From contig JAWLAY010000018.1 of NCBI GenBank assembly GCA_041395245.1, positions 33,324-97,323 of the forward strand: a DNA stretch of 64,000 nt. The letters run 5' to 3'. Positions 8,593 through 17,267 of the stretch are shown here, one piece after another (within the stretch, counting starts at the first letter, position 1; each line of letters starts with the position of its first letter). The translations under genes and the position numbers were made by a program. The notes below the pieces were generated by a model. The model made no database searches and was not told the DNA's origin. It saw nothing but the letters and a program-made list of their open reading frames with translations. This stretch comes from Aquimonas sp041395245. GTDB taxonomy: Bacteria; Pseudomonadota; Gammaproteobacteria; Xanthomonadales; Xanthomonadaceae.

Positions 8593-10920
8593 TCAGACCT
8601 TCTCGATGCTCAACGCGCCCACTGCGCACAGTGGCGCGGTGGCGGAATGGGCGCGTTCAACCCAGACTGCCCCCTGCGGAACGGCGGCACTGATCTCGAC
8701 CGCGAGGGTCGCCGCGCCGTTGGCGTCGCGCAGTTTGACGGCGGAGCCTTGCGACAATCCGCGCGCCAGCGCATCCGCCGGATTCACCACGGCCAATGCC
8801 TGAACGGCCAACGGGTGTGCTTGCAACGGAGCCGCTCGCCGCACCACTGCATCCGACCGATAGATCGGCCACGTGCTGATACGCTCAAGTCCAGCCGACG
8901 GATCCTGCCATTCGGCAAGACCGTCGCCCGGAGTTGCGGACTGCAGCACCATTTCCCTCCGCAAATCTTCAATACTCGTTGCGGAAAAACCCTTGAGTCC
9001 AAGTTGCTCGCCGAGCGCGCGCAAGATGCGCCAACCCGGTCGCGAGCCGCCCGGCGCCTTGGCAGCGGCGCGCACAAACTGCGTCTCGCCTTGGGCATTC
9101 ATCAGGCTCGCGTCGATTTCAGGAAGCAAGCTGATCGGCAGAATGATGTGCGCCGCGCGCTTGAGTGTTTCCGTCACGTAAGCGGAAAACGCCACGACGA
9201 GACCTGCCTGCCCCAAGGCGCGCAATGCCATGGGGGCATCCACCAGATCCAGCTCAGGTTCAATGCCATACAGCACGTAGGCTTTGCGCGGTTGGCTCAG
9301 CATCGTCAGCGCATCCAATCCACGCGGCAGAACCCCAACGCGACTCAAGCCCAGCGAATTGGCACCCTGTGAGAGCTGATTTAGGCAAGCACCGGTCTTC
9401 GACGCGATGTCGCGCGCCAAGCGACGCAGCCACGATGCGTGCGCTTGCGTGCGTACCAATTCACCCAACTGCAGCACCTTGCTCGTCGACGACTGCAACA
9501 GTGCGCCGATGGCCTTGGTCCGCTCATCGACAACGACACCGGCGGCACGCTGCCGAAGGGCGTCTGGCCACATGGCGACGTCCACCCCGACCGCCAAGGC
9601 AACGCCAATCAGCGCATCGACCATCGACGAGGGTTTGGCAATGATTCGGGTTGACGTTTCAAAATGAAACTTGAAATCCACCGGATTGATGGCCGCAACG
9701 TTGCCGCCTCGCTTCCAGGCCTTTCGCACGCGGTGACCCAAGATCGGCGCTTCAAGCCGCGGATTGCAGCCAACCAGCACGATGACACCGGCCGAGTCAA
9801 TCTCCGCCAACGGCATCTCGAACGCTTCAGCGACGGGAGCGTCGGAAAAATCGCTCACATCCAGACGGTGGTCGATATGCCGCGTACCGAGCCCATCGGC
9901 CAATCGAGCCAGCAAGCTACCCTCTTCCAGGGTGGTGGATGGATGAACGAGCAGGCCGAGCTCGTCGCCCGCCAGCGCCTTCAATCCCTTCGCCGCACGA
10001 CGAATGGCTTCCTCAAGGTCAACCCGCTTCCACTCGGCACCGTCACGAACCCACGCCGCGTCAGCACGATCCTCGCTCAACAGCCCGGCATGACTATAGC
10101 GATCACGATCCGACAACCAACTCTCGTTGATGACCTCGTTGTCGCGAGGCACGCTGCGCAACACTTCGCCGCGCCGAGTATGCAGGAAGAGATTTGACCC
10201 GAGCGAATCGTGGTAACCGACGGATTCCTTGGCAGTCAGTTCCCATGCGCGCGCGCGGAAGCGGAAGGGCTTGTTGGTCAATGCACCGACAGGACACACA
10301 TCGATCAGGTTGCCGGACAGTTCACTTTCGATGCTCTTGCCGATGTAGGTCCCGATTTCCGTGCGATCCCCACGCCCCATGCCACCCAGTTCGTTGGTTC
10401 CGGCGATCTCGCTGATGAACCGGACACACCGGGTGCAATGGATGCAACGCGTCATGTCAGTGGCGACCAGCGGTCCGATGTCCTCATCGGCAACCACGCG
10501 TTTGCCTTCGGTATAGCGACTGACCGAACGGCCGTAGCCCATGGCAACGTCCTGCAGTTCACACTCGCCGCCCTGGTCACAAATCGGGCAATCCAGCGGG
10601 TGGTTGATCAACAGGAACTCCATGACGTTGCGCTGCGAATCCAGCGCGCGCTTCGTCTGGGTAAAGATCTTCATGCCTTCCATCACCGGCGTCGCGCAGG
10701 CAGGCGCGGGCTTCGGCATCTTTTCGACATCCACAAGACACATGCGACAGTTCGCCGCGATCGGCAACTTCTCGTGGTAGCAGAAACGCGGGATGGGAAT
10801 GCCCGCCTTGTCGGCGGCCTGCACGATCATTGATCCCTTGGGCGCCTGCAAGGGCACACCATTGATCTCGATATTCACCATATCCGGTGCGCCGTTGGGG
10901 CTCGACGGTACCGCGCTCAT
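8593..10920 (-). CDS. nuoG: NADH-quinone oxidoreductase subunit G
   Basis: NuoG is the largest peripheral-arm subunit of complex I and carries several iron-sulfur clusters of the electron chain. In the 775-residue product I see a [2Fe-2S] N1b site (Cys 47, 58, 61, 75), a His/Cys N5 site (His 107, Cys 111, 114, 120) and a [4Fe-4S] N4 site (Cys 159, 162, 165, 209). The extra N7 site of E. coli NuoG is absent: the segment after residue 215 has no CxxC. A molybdopterin-oxidoreductase-like domain fills the rest. The ATG at 10920 overlaps the nuoF stop (ATGA); the N-terminus matches what I recall of xanthomonad NuoG. Confidence 0.96.
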   Translation of the reverse strand: MSAVPSSPNGAPDMVNIEINGVPLQAPKGSMIVQAADKAGIPIPRFCYHEKLPIAANCRMCLVDVEKMPKPAPACATPVMEGMKIFTQTKRALDSQRNVMEFLLINHPLDCPICDQGGECELQDVAMGYGRSVSRYTEGKRVVADEDIGPLVATDMTRCIHCTRCVRFISEIAGTNELGGMGRGDRTEIGTYIGKSIESELSGNLIDVCPVGALTNKPFRFRARAWELTAKESVGYHDSLGSNLFLHTRRGEVLRSVPRDNEVINESWLSDRDRYSHAGLLSEDRADAAWVRDGAEWKRVDLEEAIRRAAKGLKALAGDELGLLVHPSTTLEEGSLLARLADGLGTRHIDHRLDVSDFSDAPVAEAFEMPLAEIDSAGVIVLVGCNPRLEAPILGHRVRKAWKRGGNVAAINPVDFKFHFETSTRIIAKPSSMVDALIGVALAVGVDVAMWPDALRQRAAGVVVDERTKAIGALLQSSTSKVLQLGELVRTQAHASWLRRLARDIASKTGACLNQLSQGANSLGLSRVGVLPRGLDALTMLSQPRKAYVLYGIEPELDLVDAPMALRALGQAGLVVAFSAYVTETLKRAAHIILPISLLPEIDASLMNAQGETQFVRAAAKAPGGSRPGWRILRALGEQLGLKGFSATSIEDLRREMVLQSATPGDGLAEWQDPSAGLERISTWPIYRSDAVVRRAAPLQAHPLAVQALAVVNPADALARGLSQGSAVKLRDANGAATLAVEISAAVPQGAVWVERAHSATAPLCAVGALSIEKV

Positions 10921-12229
10921 GCAGCAACTCCAAACTGTTCGTCAACCATCGAGCGACCATGCGTCACGTAGTACTCGAACTCGTGCCAGAACTGACGCAG
11001 GAAGCCCTGCACAGGCCACGCGGCAGCCTCACCAAATGCACAGATGGTATGTCCCTCGATCTGTCCGGCGGCGGCTTTCAGCATGTGCACGTCTTCCATG
11101 CTGCCCTGCCCGGCAACGATGCGATTGAGCACCCGGTTCATCCAGCCGGTACCCTCACGACAAGGCGTGCACTGACCACAGCTTTCCTTGTAGTAAAACT
11201 GCGAAATTCGACGACACGCCTTGACCATGCAGGTGGTCTCATCCATCACGATGACCGCGCCAGATCCGAGGCCGGAACCCGCCTTCTGCAAGGCGTCGTA
11301 GTCCATCGTCAGTCCCATCATCACGTCCGCTGGAAGGATCGGCATCGACGATCCGCCCGGGATGACCGCCTTGAGCTTGCGCCCGCCGCGAACGCCGCCT
11401 GCCATGTCAAGCAGATCCTTGAAGGGAGTACCGAGACGAATCTCGAAGTTGCCGGGGTTGTTGACGTGTCCAGAAACCGAGAAAACCTTCGGCCCACCAT
11501 TGTTCGGCTTGCCGAGATTGAGGAACCACTCGGCACCATTTCGAATGATGGCGGGGACAGAGGCGTAGGTTTCGGTGTTGTTGATCGTGGTCGGGCGCCC
11601 GTACAGACCAAAGTTGGCCGGAAACGGCGGCTTGTAGCGAGGCTGACCCTTCTTGCCTTCCAACGATTCCATCAATGCGGTTTCTTCGCCGCAGATATAG
11701 GCGCCAGCGCCGAGCGCCGCATGGATGTCGATGTCCACACCGGACCCCAGCACGTTTTTGCCGAGCCAACCATGCGCATAGGCTTCTTCAGCGCCGCCTC
11801 GAAATGCTCGAAGGGCTCATGATGGAATTCGCCACGAAGATAGTTGTAGGCGACCGTACAACCCGTTGCGTAACAGGCAATCGCCAGACCCTCAACAACC
11901 GCGTGCGGATTGAATCGCAGGATGTCACGGTCCTTGCACGTCCCCGGTTCCGACTCGTCGGAGTTGCAAAGGATGTATTTCTGACCCGCCGCATTGCGCG
12001 GCATGAAGCTCCACTTCAGACCGGTCGGAAAACCAGCACCGCCACGGCCTCGCAGCCCGCTCTTCTTGACCTCCTCGATCACCTGTTCCTGAGGAATGTT
12101 CTCGCTCAAGACTTTGCGCAGGGCCTGATAGCCGCCCACTTTGAGGTAGTTCTCGTAAGACCACGGCTGATCAAAATGCAGCGTGGTGTAGACGACGTTG
12201 TGCTCTTGCGGCTGCGGTCCGTAGGCCAT
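10917..12229 (-). pseudogene. nuoF: NADH-quinone oxidoreductase subunit F, frameshifted
   Basis: NuoF binds FMN and NADH and holds cluster N3, so it is the electron entry point of complex I. The gene is present end to end but in two frames. The 5' part (start ATG 12229, SD GGGAG) encodes the FMN/NADH motifs SGLRGRGGAGFPTGLKWSF and CNSDESEPGTCKDRD up to FEHFEAALK. The 3' part, from about 11787 to 10917, resumes with EAYAHGWLGKNVLGSG and contains CGEETALMESLEGKKGQPR and the N3 site ESCGQCTPCREG. The junction reads CTGAAGAAGCC, one base short of CTG AAR GAA GCC (11781-11791). Restoring one base gives exactly 438 codons, the normal size. The surrounding 13 nuo genes are intact, so a sequencing or assembly slip is at least as likely as a true mutation. 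Gene callers would split it at about 11672-12229 and 10917-11753. Confidence 0.9.
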
Positions 12230-12279
12230 GCGTAGCGCTCCCTGTACCAGTTGCCGATCAGATACCGATCAGCTGTCGC

Positions 12280-12299
12280 GAGCGCGCGGAGGCGCGCTC
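12280..12299. other. Hairpin in the nuoE-nuoF gap
   Basis: A perfect 8-bp palindrome, GAGCGCGC-ggag-GCGCGCTC, lies in the only sizeable intergenic gap (78 nt) within the front half of the operon. It has no T run, so it is not a standard terminator. It could be a transcript-processing or stability element. Confidence 0.5.
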
Positions 12300-12307
12300 A
12301 GCGGCGT

Positions 12308-12835
12308 TCACTTCAATGTTTCGAAAATCGCGTCCATCGACTCGGCGGTCAGCTTCTCGTGATAGTGACCATTCACCACCATCATCGGAGCGCCGCAGCA
12401 CGCTGCCAGACACTCTTCCTCGCGCTTCAGGTAAATGCGACCATCCGGTGTGCTGTCGCCCAACTTGATTCCAAGTTTGCGTTCGGCATGCGCGACCAGA
12501 TCCTCCGCGCCGTTCAGCCAGCAACTGATGTTGGTGCAGATGGCCACGTTGTTGCGAGCAACCGGATTCAACTCGAACATCGAGTAGAAGCTGGCAACCT
12601 CGTACGCCCATACATGGGGCAATCCAAGATAATCGGCCACCGCCACGATCAACTGGTCCGAGAGCCAGCCGTGGTTCTGTTCCTGTGCTGCCATCAATGA
12701 CTGGATCAAGGCGGAACGCTTCCGATCCGCAGGAAACTTGGCTACCCAGTGGTCGATGTGATGCCGGGTTTCGTCGGAAAGCACCTGCAGCGGATCGAGA
12801 TTTTGTATCGCCGCAAAATTGCCACGCGCCTTCAT
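12308..12835 (-). CDS. nuoE: NADH-quinone oxidoreductase subunit E
   Basis: NuoE is a thioredoxin-fold subunit that carries the off-path [2Fe-2S] cluster N1a and pairs with NuoF in the NADH-dehydrogenase module. The 175-residue product has the cluster ligands Cys 100 and 105 (CTNISC) and Cys 142 and 146 (ECLAACCG). The ATG overlaps the nuoD stop by four bases. Spacing to nuoF is unusually wide for this operon and contains a hairpin. Confidence 0.95.
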   Translation of the reverse strand: MKARGNFAAIQNLDPLQVLSDETRHHIDHWVAKFPADRKRSALIQSLMAAQEQNHGWLSDQLIVAVADYLGLPHVWAYEVASFYSMFELNPVARNNVAICTNISCWLNGAEDLVAHAERKLGIKLGDSTPDGRIYLKREEECLAACCGAPMMVVNGHYHEKLTAESMDAIFETLK

Positions 12836-14091
12836 CGATCAATCTCCCCGAACACGACGTCGTAGGTGCCGATCATGGCCACCACGTCGGCCAACATATG
12901 TCCGCGTACCACCGAATCCATCGACGACAGGTGAGCAAATCCCGGCGCCCGCAGCTTCACGCGGAAGGGTTTGTTCGCACCATCCGAAATGATGTACGCG
13001 CCAAACTCACCCTTCGGCGCCTCAACCGCCGCATACACTTCGCCAGCCGGAACGCAGTAGCCTTCCGTGAACAATTTGAAGTGATGGATCAGCGCCTCCA
13101 TGTCGTCCTTCATTTCGGTACGCGATGGGGGCGAAACCTTGAAGTTCTGCAGCATCACCGGGCCGGGATTGGCCCTCAGCCACTTGACGCATTGCTGGAT
13201 GATCCGCGTGCTTTGACGCATCTCTTCGACACGAATCAGATAGCGGTCGTAGCAATCGCCGTTGACCCCCAACGGAATGTCGAAGTCGACTTCGGCGTAC
13301 TTTGCATACGGCTGCTTCTTGCGCAGATCCCATGCGATGCCGGAGCCGCGCAGCATCGGGCCCGTCATACCCCAAGCCAAGGCGTGCTCGGGCGACACCA
13401 CACCGATACCGACGGTTCGCTGTTTCCAGATGCGGTTTTCCGTCAGCAGCGTTTCGTACTCATCGATCTTGGCGTAGAAGTCAGCACAGAACGCGTCGAG
13501 GAAATCCAGCATCGAGCCTTCGCGCCACTCGTTCCGGCGTTTGAGATCCTTGCCCTTGGTCCATGGTGACTCGCGATATTTCGGCATCCGATCCGGCAAG
13601 TCGCGATAGACACCACCTGGCCGATAGTACGCCGCATGCATTCGCGCGCCGGATACGGCCTCATAGCAATCCATCAGTTCTTCGCGTTCGCGGAACGCAT
13701 ACAGAATGATCGCCATCGCACCCAGGTCCAGCCCGTTCGAGCCGATCCACATCAGGTGATTCAGAACCCGCGTGATCTCGTCGAACATCGTGCGGATCCA
13801 CTGCGCCCGCTCGGGGGCTTCGATCTGCAGCAAACGCTCGATCGCCCGAACATAGGCGTGTTCATTGCACATCATCGACACGTAGTCGAGCCGATCCATA
13901 TAGCCGATCGACTGATTGAAAGGCTTGCTCTCCGCAAGCTTCTCCGTACCCCGATGCAGCAGTCCGACGTGCGGATCAGCCCGCATCACCGTTTCGCCGT
14001 CCAGTTCCAGGACCAGACGCAACACGCCGTGCGCAGCAGGATGCTGCGGGCCGAAATTCATCGTGTAGTTGCGAATTTCCTGCATGCTCAT
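12832..14091 (-). CDS. nuoD: NADH-quinone oxidoreductase subunit D
   Basis: NuoD is the 49-kDa homologue that forms the quinone site with NuoB and derives from the [NiFe]-hydrogenase large subunit. The 419-residue protein has the N-terminal FGPQHPAAHGVLRL loop with the quinone-proximal His, and GLLHRGTEKLAE. It is separate from NuoC, unlike the fused NuoCD of E. coli. The ATG overlaps the nuoC stop by four bases. Length and order are standard. Confidence 0.96.
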   Translation of the reverse strand: MSMQEIRNYTMNFGPQHPAAHGVLRLVLELDGETVMRADPHVGLLHRGTEKLAESKPFNQSIGYMDRLDYVSMMCNEHAYVRAIERLLQIEAPERAQWIRTMFDEITRVLNHLMWIGSNGLDLGAMAIILYAFREREELMDCYEAVSGARMHAAYYRPGGVYRDLPDRMPKYRESPWTKGKDLKRRNEWREGSMLDFLDAFCADFYAKIDEYETLLTENRIWKQRTVGIGVVSPEHALAWGMTGPMLRGSGIAWDLRKKQPYAKYAEVDFDIPLGVNGDCYDRYLIRVEEMRQSTRIIQQCVKWLRANPGPVMLQNFKVSPPSRTEMKDDMEALIHHFKLFTEGYCVPAGEVYAAVEAPKGEFGAYIISDGANKPFRVKLRAPGFAHLSSMDSVVRGHMLADVVAMIGTYDVVFGEIDR

Positions 14092-14810
14092 TTGCCCTGC
14101 CCCGCCGCCGATTCAGAACGCGACTGCTCATAGCGGGAGTCTTGACGGACGACACGCGGTACGCCAACCCGCGGATCGATACTCACCGGTTCATAGACAA
14201 CGCGCCCCTTCTCGGGGTCGAATCGAACTTCAACATTGCCGATCAAGGGGAAGTCCTTGCGGAATGGATGCCCGACGAACCCATAGTCGGTCAGGATCCG
14301 ACGCAGATCGGGGTGCCCCTCGTAGAGGATGCCGAACAAATCGAAGGACTCTCGCTCGAACCAATTCGCCCCCGGCCAGATCTCTGTCACCGACGGGACG
14401 ACTGGCATGAGGTCGTCCGCCGCATGGGTACGAAGCCGCAAGCGCCGGTTGTGGCGAACGGACAACAGATGGATCACCGAGGCGAAGCGCTGCGCCGCCG
14501 CGTCGACTGCCGGCCGATCTTCCCAGCGGAATCGCCCTGGACCCAAGGCTTCGACACCGCGCGAAAACCCTTCGGAACTGATGTCCGTCGTGTCCCACTC
14601 GACCTGCCCGTAACTCAGGTAATCGACACCGCACAGATCAATGAGCTGTTCAAAGGCGAATTCGCGCTCATCGCGCAAGGCCCGCGCCACTTCCTGCAGA
14701 TCCGCCGGCAAAACCACCATGGTGATCTCACCGAGAGATTCGATCACCTCATATCGCCCTTCGAATCGTTGCCGAAGGCGCTCCGCAAAACTCAGGGTTT
14801 CGTCAGCCAT
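14088..14810 (-). CDS. nuoC: NADH-quinone oxidoreductase subunit C
   Basis: NuoC is the 30-kDa peripheral-arm subunit of complex I. The 240-residue product has the family signature ERESFDLFGILYEGHPDLRR followed by GHPFRKDFPL near residues 150-190. The ATG at 14810 starts MADETLSFAERL two bases past the nuoB stop; upstream sequence in this frame is nuoB in another frame. The C-terminal 30 residues are hydrophilic and variable. Confidence 0.95.
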   Translation of the reverse strand: MADETLSFAERLRQRFEGRYEVIESLGEITMVVLPADLQEVARALRDEREFAFEQLIDLCGVDYLSYGQVEWDTTDISSEGFSRGVEALGPGRFRWEDRPAVDAAAQRFASVIHLLSVRHNRRLRLRTHAADDLMPVVPSVTEIWPGANWFERESFDLFGILYEGHPDLRRILTDYGFVGHPFRKDFPLIGNVEVRFDPEKGRVVYEPVSIDPRVGVPRVVRQDSRYEQSRSESAAGQGK

Positions 14811-14812
14811 GG

Positions 14813-15355
14813 TCAGCGTGCAATCGTGTTGGTACGACGGATTTTCTTCTGCAATTGCAGAATGCCGTAAATAAGCGCCTCGGCGGTCGGCGGACAACCG
14901 GGCACATACACATCCACCGGCACCACGCGATCACAACCGCGCACCACCGAGTAGGAATAGTGATAGTAACCACCGCCGTTGGCGCAACTACCCATCGAGA
15001 TGACCCACTTTGGTCCCGGCATCTGGTCGTAGACCTTGCGCAACGCGGGCGCCATCTTGTTCACGAGCGTACCCGCGACAATCATCACATCCGACTGCCG
15101 CGGAGACGGGCGGAAAATGACCCCGTAGCGATCCAAGTCCAGGCGCGACATGCCGGAATGCATCATTTCGACGGCGCAACAGGCAAGACCAAAGGTCACC
15201 GGCCACATCGATCCGGTACGCGCCCAATTGATCAAGGCATCGACAGAGGTGGTGACAAAACCTCGCTCCAGCAGCGGGTTGTCACCCTCCGGGCGAAGAA
15301 TGTCATCCAAGCGACCGATAGGCTCGGGGTTGTGGAAATACTGACTCACTCCCAT
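14813..15355 (-). CDS. nuoB: NADH-quinone oxidoreductase subunit B
   Basis: NuoB carries the terminal [4Fe-4S] cluster N2 that reduces quinone. The 180-residue protein has the tandem-cysteine ligand pair in GLACCAVEMMH (Cys 59, 60) plus Cys 124 (MGSCANGGG) and Cys 154 (VPGCPPTAEAL). The ATG at 15355 is preceded by AGGGGCG and overlaps the nuoA end by 10 nt; an earlier in-frame codon at 15376 would overlap nuoA further and is not favoured. Confidence 0.96.
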   Translation of the reverse strand: MGVSQYFHNPEPIGRLDDILRPEGDNPLLERGFVTTSVDALINWARTGSMWPVTFGLACCAVEMMHSGMSRLDLDRYGVIFRPSPRQSDVMIVAGTLVNKMAPALRKVYDQMPGPKWVISMGSCANGGGYYHYSYSVVRGCDRVVPVDVYVPGCPPTAEALIYGILQLQKKIRRTNTIAR

Positions 15356-15702
15356 TCCAGCGCCCCTTTCTTCCACTCATAGACGAAGCCGATCACCAGA
15401 ATGCCCAGAAAGACGGCCATGGCAACCAGCGCCGTTACACCGATCTCCTTGAAGACCAGCGCCCAGGGAAACAGAAACGCGATTTCGAGATCGAACACAA
15501 TGAAGAGAATGGCAACCAAGTAGTAGCGCACATCGAACTTCATGCGCGCGTCTTCGAAGGCCTCGAAGCCACACTCGTAAGGAGACAGTTTTTCGCTGTC
15601 GGGCGCACGCGGCCCGAGGAAAGAACCAGCAACCAGCAGGGTCACGCCAATTGCCACCGCCACAAACAGAAAAAGCAGTATCGGCAGATACTCGGCCAGC
15701 AC
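15346..15702 (-). CDS. nuoA: NADH-quinone oxidoreductase subunit A
   Basis: NuoA is a small membrane subunit next to NuoH and NuoJ at the base of the complex I arm. The 118-residue product has three helices and the conserved loop KLSPYECGFEAFEDAR (near residues 38-53), whose Cys lies by the quinone tunnel, then KFDVRYYLVAILFIVFDLE. The start is GTG at 15702, set by a near-perfect ribosome site GGAGGTGAT (complement of 15706-15714). It is the first gene of the nuo operon, only 65 nt below tRNA-Leu with no T-tailed terminator between, so it may be cotranscribed with the tRNA. Confidence 0.95.
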   Translation of the reverse strand: MLAEYLPILLFLFVAVAIGVTLLVAGSFLGPRAPDSEKLSPYECGFEAFEDARMKFDVRYYLVAILFIVFDLEIAFLFPWALVFKEIGVTALVAMAVFLGILVIGFVYEWKKGALEWE

Positions 15703-15767
15703 GCCATCACCTCCGCGCCCCTGGCGCATCAGCAGAGCGCCAGTTACGACGCCCGAATCGCATGAAG

Positions 15768-15852
15768 TGGTGCCCAGGGCGGGACTCGAACCCGCACAGC
15801 TTGCGCCGCTACCCCCTCAAGATAGTGTGTCTACCAATTCCACCACCTGGGC
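15768..15852 (-). tRNA. leuU: tRNA-Leu (GAG)
   Basis: This is an 85-nt class II tRNA with acceptor GCCCAGG/CCTGGGC, D-loop GGAATTGGTAGAC, anticodon loop TTGAGGG (GAG), a long variable arm, T-arm GGTTCGAGTCC and encoded CCA. It is closely similar to E. coli leuU, which also lies next to secG. A TACAAT sequence on the minus strand at 15904-15909 is a candidate -10 box about 50 nt upstream; a good -35 is not evident. A 7-bp hairpin without T run (15721-15743) follows it before nuoA. Confidence 0.96.
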
Positions 15853-15932
15853 AAGGGATTCATCGTCTACGACACGGTTTCCATGTCGTGACACGACCTG
15901 ATCATTGTATCAGGCCGTTCGCGTTTGAAGTG

Positions 15933-16385
15933 CTATTCCGACGGAGTTTTCTGCGTGTCGGCTTCGACTTCAGTCGCAGTGGACGCGTCGACGTTCGTCG
16001 CGTCAGGAGCCGTGGCTTCAGGTGCCGTCGACGGCACCTCCGACGCACTCGTTGCCACAGGCGTTTCGGCTGTCACAGGCACATCCGAAACCGGTGCTTC
16101 GACGGGCGCGGTCACCGCACCCATGACACCGAGATCGTCTGCTGCACCTTTGCCACCACGACTCGCATAGATCGCCATGCCGAGGCTGATGACAAAAAAC
16201 AAGGTGGCAAGCACCGCCGTGGACTTGGACAGGAAGTTGGCCGCACCGCGCGCACCAAACACGGTTCCAGAAGCGCCGGAGCCGAAACCGGAGCCCGCTG
16301 CCGCGCCTGCACCGCGCTGCAACAAGATCATCACGATCATCGCCACCGAAACCAGAACGTAAAGGATGTTAGCCAGGGTCAGCAT
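15933..16385 (-). CDS. secG: Protein translocase subunit SecG
   Basis: SecG is the small inner-membrane subunit of the SecYEG channel and stimulates export with SecA. The 150-residue protein has two helices separated by the conserved LLQRGAGAAAGSGFGSGASG loop (residues 21-40). After the second helix comes a long Ala/Thr/Pro/Glu-rich, acidic C-terminal extension of some 70 residues, low-complexity and variable in the family. It begins 21 nt after tpiA and precedes tRNA-Leu(GAG), as in many gammaproteobacteria. Confidence 0.95.
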   Translation of the reverse strand: MLTLANILYVLVSVAMIVMILLQRGAGAAAGSGFGSGASGTVFGARGAANFLSKSTAVLATLFFVISLGMAIYASRGGKGAADDLGVMGAVTAPVEAPVSDVPVTAETPVATSASEVPSTAPEATAPDATNVDASTATEVEADTQKTPSE

Positions 16386-16406
16386 ATTCGGTACAAGCCC
16401 ATGAAT

Positions 16407-17153
16407 TCAGAGAGGTCTGGCAGCTGCCACGATCGCGAGGAAGTCCTCAGCCAATAGCGAAGCACCACCAATCAAACCGCCGTCGATATCGGGCTGGGCA
16501 AATATGTCCGCCGCGTTCGATGGCTTGACGCTGCCACCATAGAGGATGACCAGCGAGTCCGACATCTTAGCATCGACCGCCCGAAATTCGCTACGCAGCC
16601 ACGCATGGACTTGCTGGGCTTGTTCGGCCGTCGCGGTCTTTCCTGTGCCAATCGCCCAAACCGGCTCATAGGCGAGCACCATGTTTTCCAAGCCGGAAAG
16701 ATCGGCAAGCAAGGGCGCAATCTGTTGCTGCAGAACCCACTCGGTCCTGCCCGCCTCGCGATCCTCGAGCGTTTCTCCAACGCACACGATCACCCGCAAT
16801 CCTGCCGATGCCGCCACACGCGCCTTTTCGGCAACGAGAGTCGAACTTTCGTGGTGATATTGGCGACGTTCGCTATGCCCCACGATGCATGCACCCACGC
16901 CCGCGTCACGCAGCATGCGGGCTGATGTCTCACCGGTGTAGGCTCCATCCAGATGTAGATCGACGTCCTGTGCGCCAAACACCAGTTCAGAACCGCGCGC
17001 ATGCGCCATCAAGGTCTGAAGATACAACTGCGGAGGGAACACCATTACCTCTACACCAGACCAATCCGCCAGACAAATCGCATCCAGCAGTTCCGCCGAA
17101 CTGGGTTTGCCCGCGTTGAGTTTCCAGTTGCCTGCCACCAGAGGTTTCCGCAT
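16407..17153 (-). CDS. tpiA: Triose-phosphate isomerase
   Basis: TpiA interconverts dihydroxyacetone phosphate and glyceraldehyde 3-phosphate in glycolysis and gluconeogenesis. The 248-residue TIM barrel has the catalytic Lys 11 in AGNWKLN, His 93 in VGHSERR, Glu 163 in AYEPVWAIGTGKTA (with loop 6), and the phosphate-binding YGGSVKPSNA. GTG (17156) and ATG (17153) stand side by side; the ATG is eight bases from AGGAG and is preferred. It shares a roughly 114-bp divergent region with the dehydrogenase gene to its right and likely heads a tpiA-secG-tRNA transcript. Confidence 0.97.
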   Translation of the reverse strand: MRKPLVAGNWKLNAGKPSSAELLDAICLADWSGVEVMVFPPQLYLQTLMAHARGSELVFGAQDVDLHLDGAYTGETSARMLRDAGVGACIVGHSERRQYHHESSTLVAEKARVAASAGLRVIVCVGETLEDREAGRTEWVLQQQIAPLLADLSGLENMVLAYEPVWAIGTGKTATAEQAQQVHAWLRSEFRAVDAKMSDSLVILYGGSVKPSNAADIFAQPDIDGGLIGGASLLAEDFLAIVAAARPL

Positions 17154-17267
17154 CACACGCTCTCCTTCATCGGGTCGTTGCGATCAGTCTGTTTGATCTA
17201 CAGTCAGGATGCATCATCGCAAAGTTTGCAGGCACACTGTTGACCGATATCAGCCGGGCCGCATCAC

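Noticed and set aside
12258..12842. 194-codon minus-strand frame overlapping nuoE
   Set aside because: It is a different frame of the same strand; nuoE has the cysteine ligands and correct length, this one has none.
15721..15743. Terminator between tRNA-Leu and nuoA
   Set aside because: A 7-bp hairpin is present (CTGGCGC/GCGCCAG) but no T run follows, so termination is not supported.
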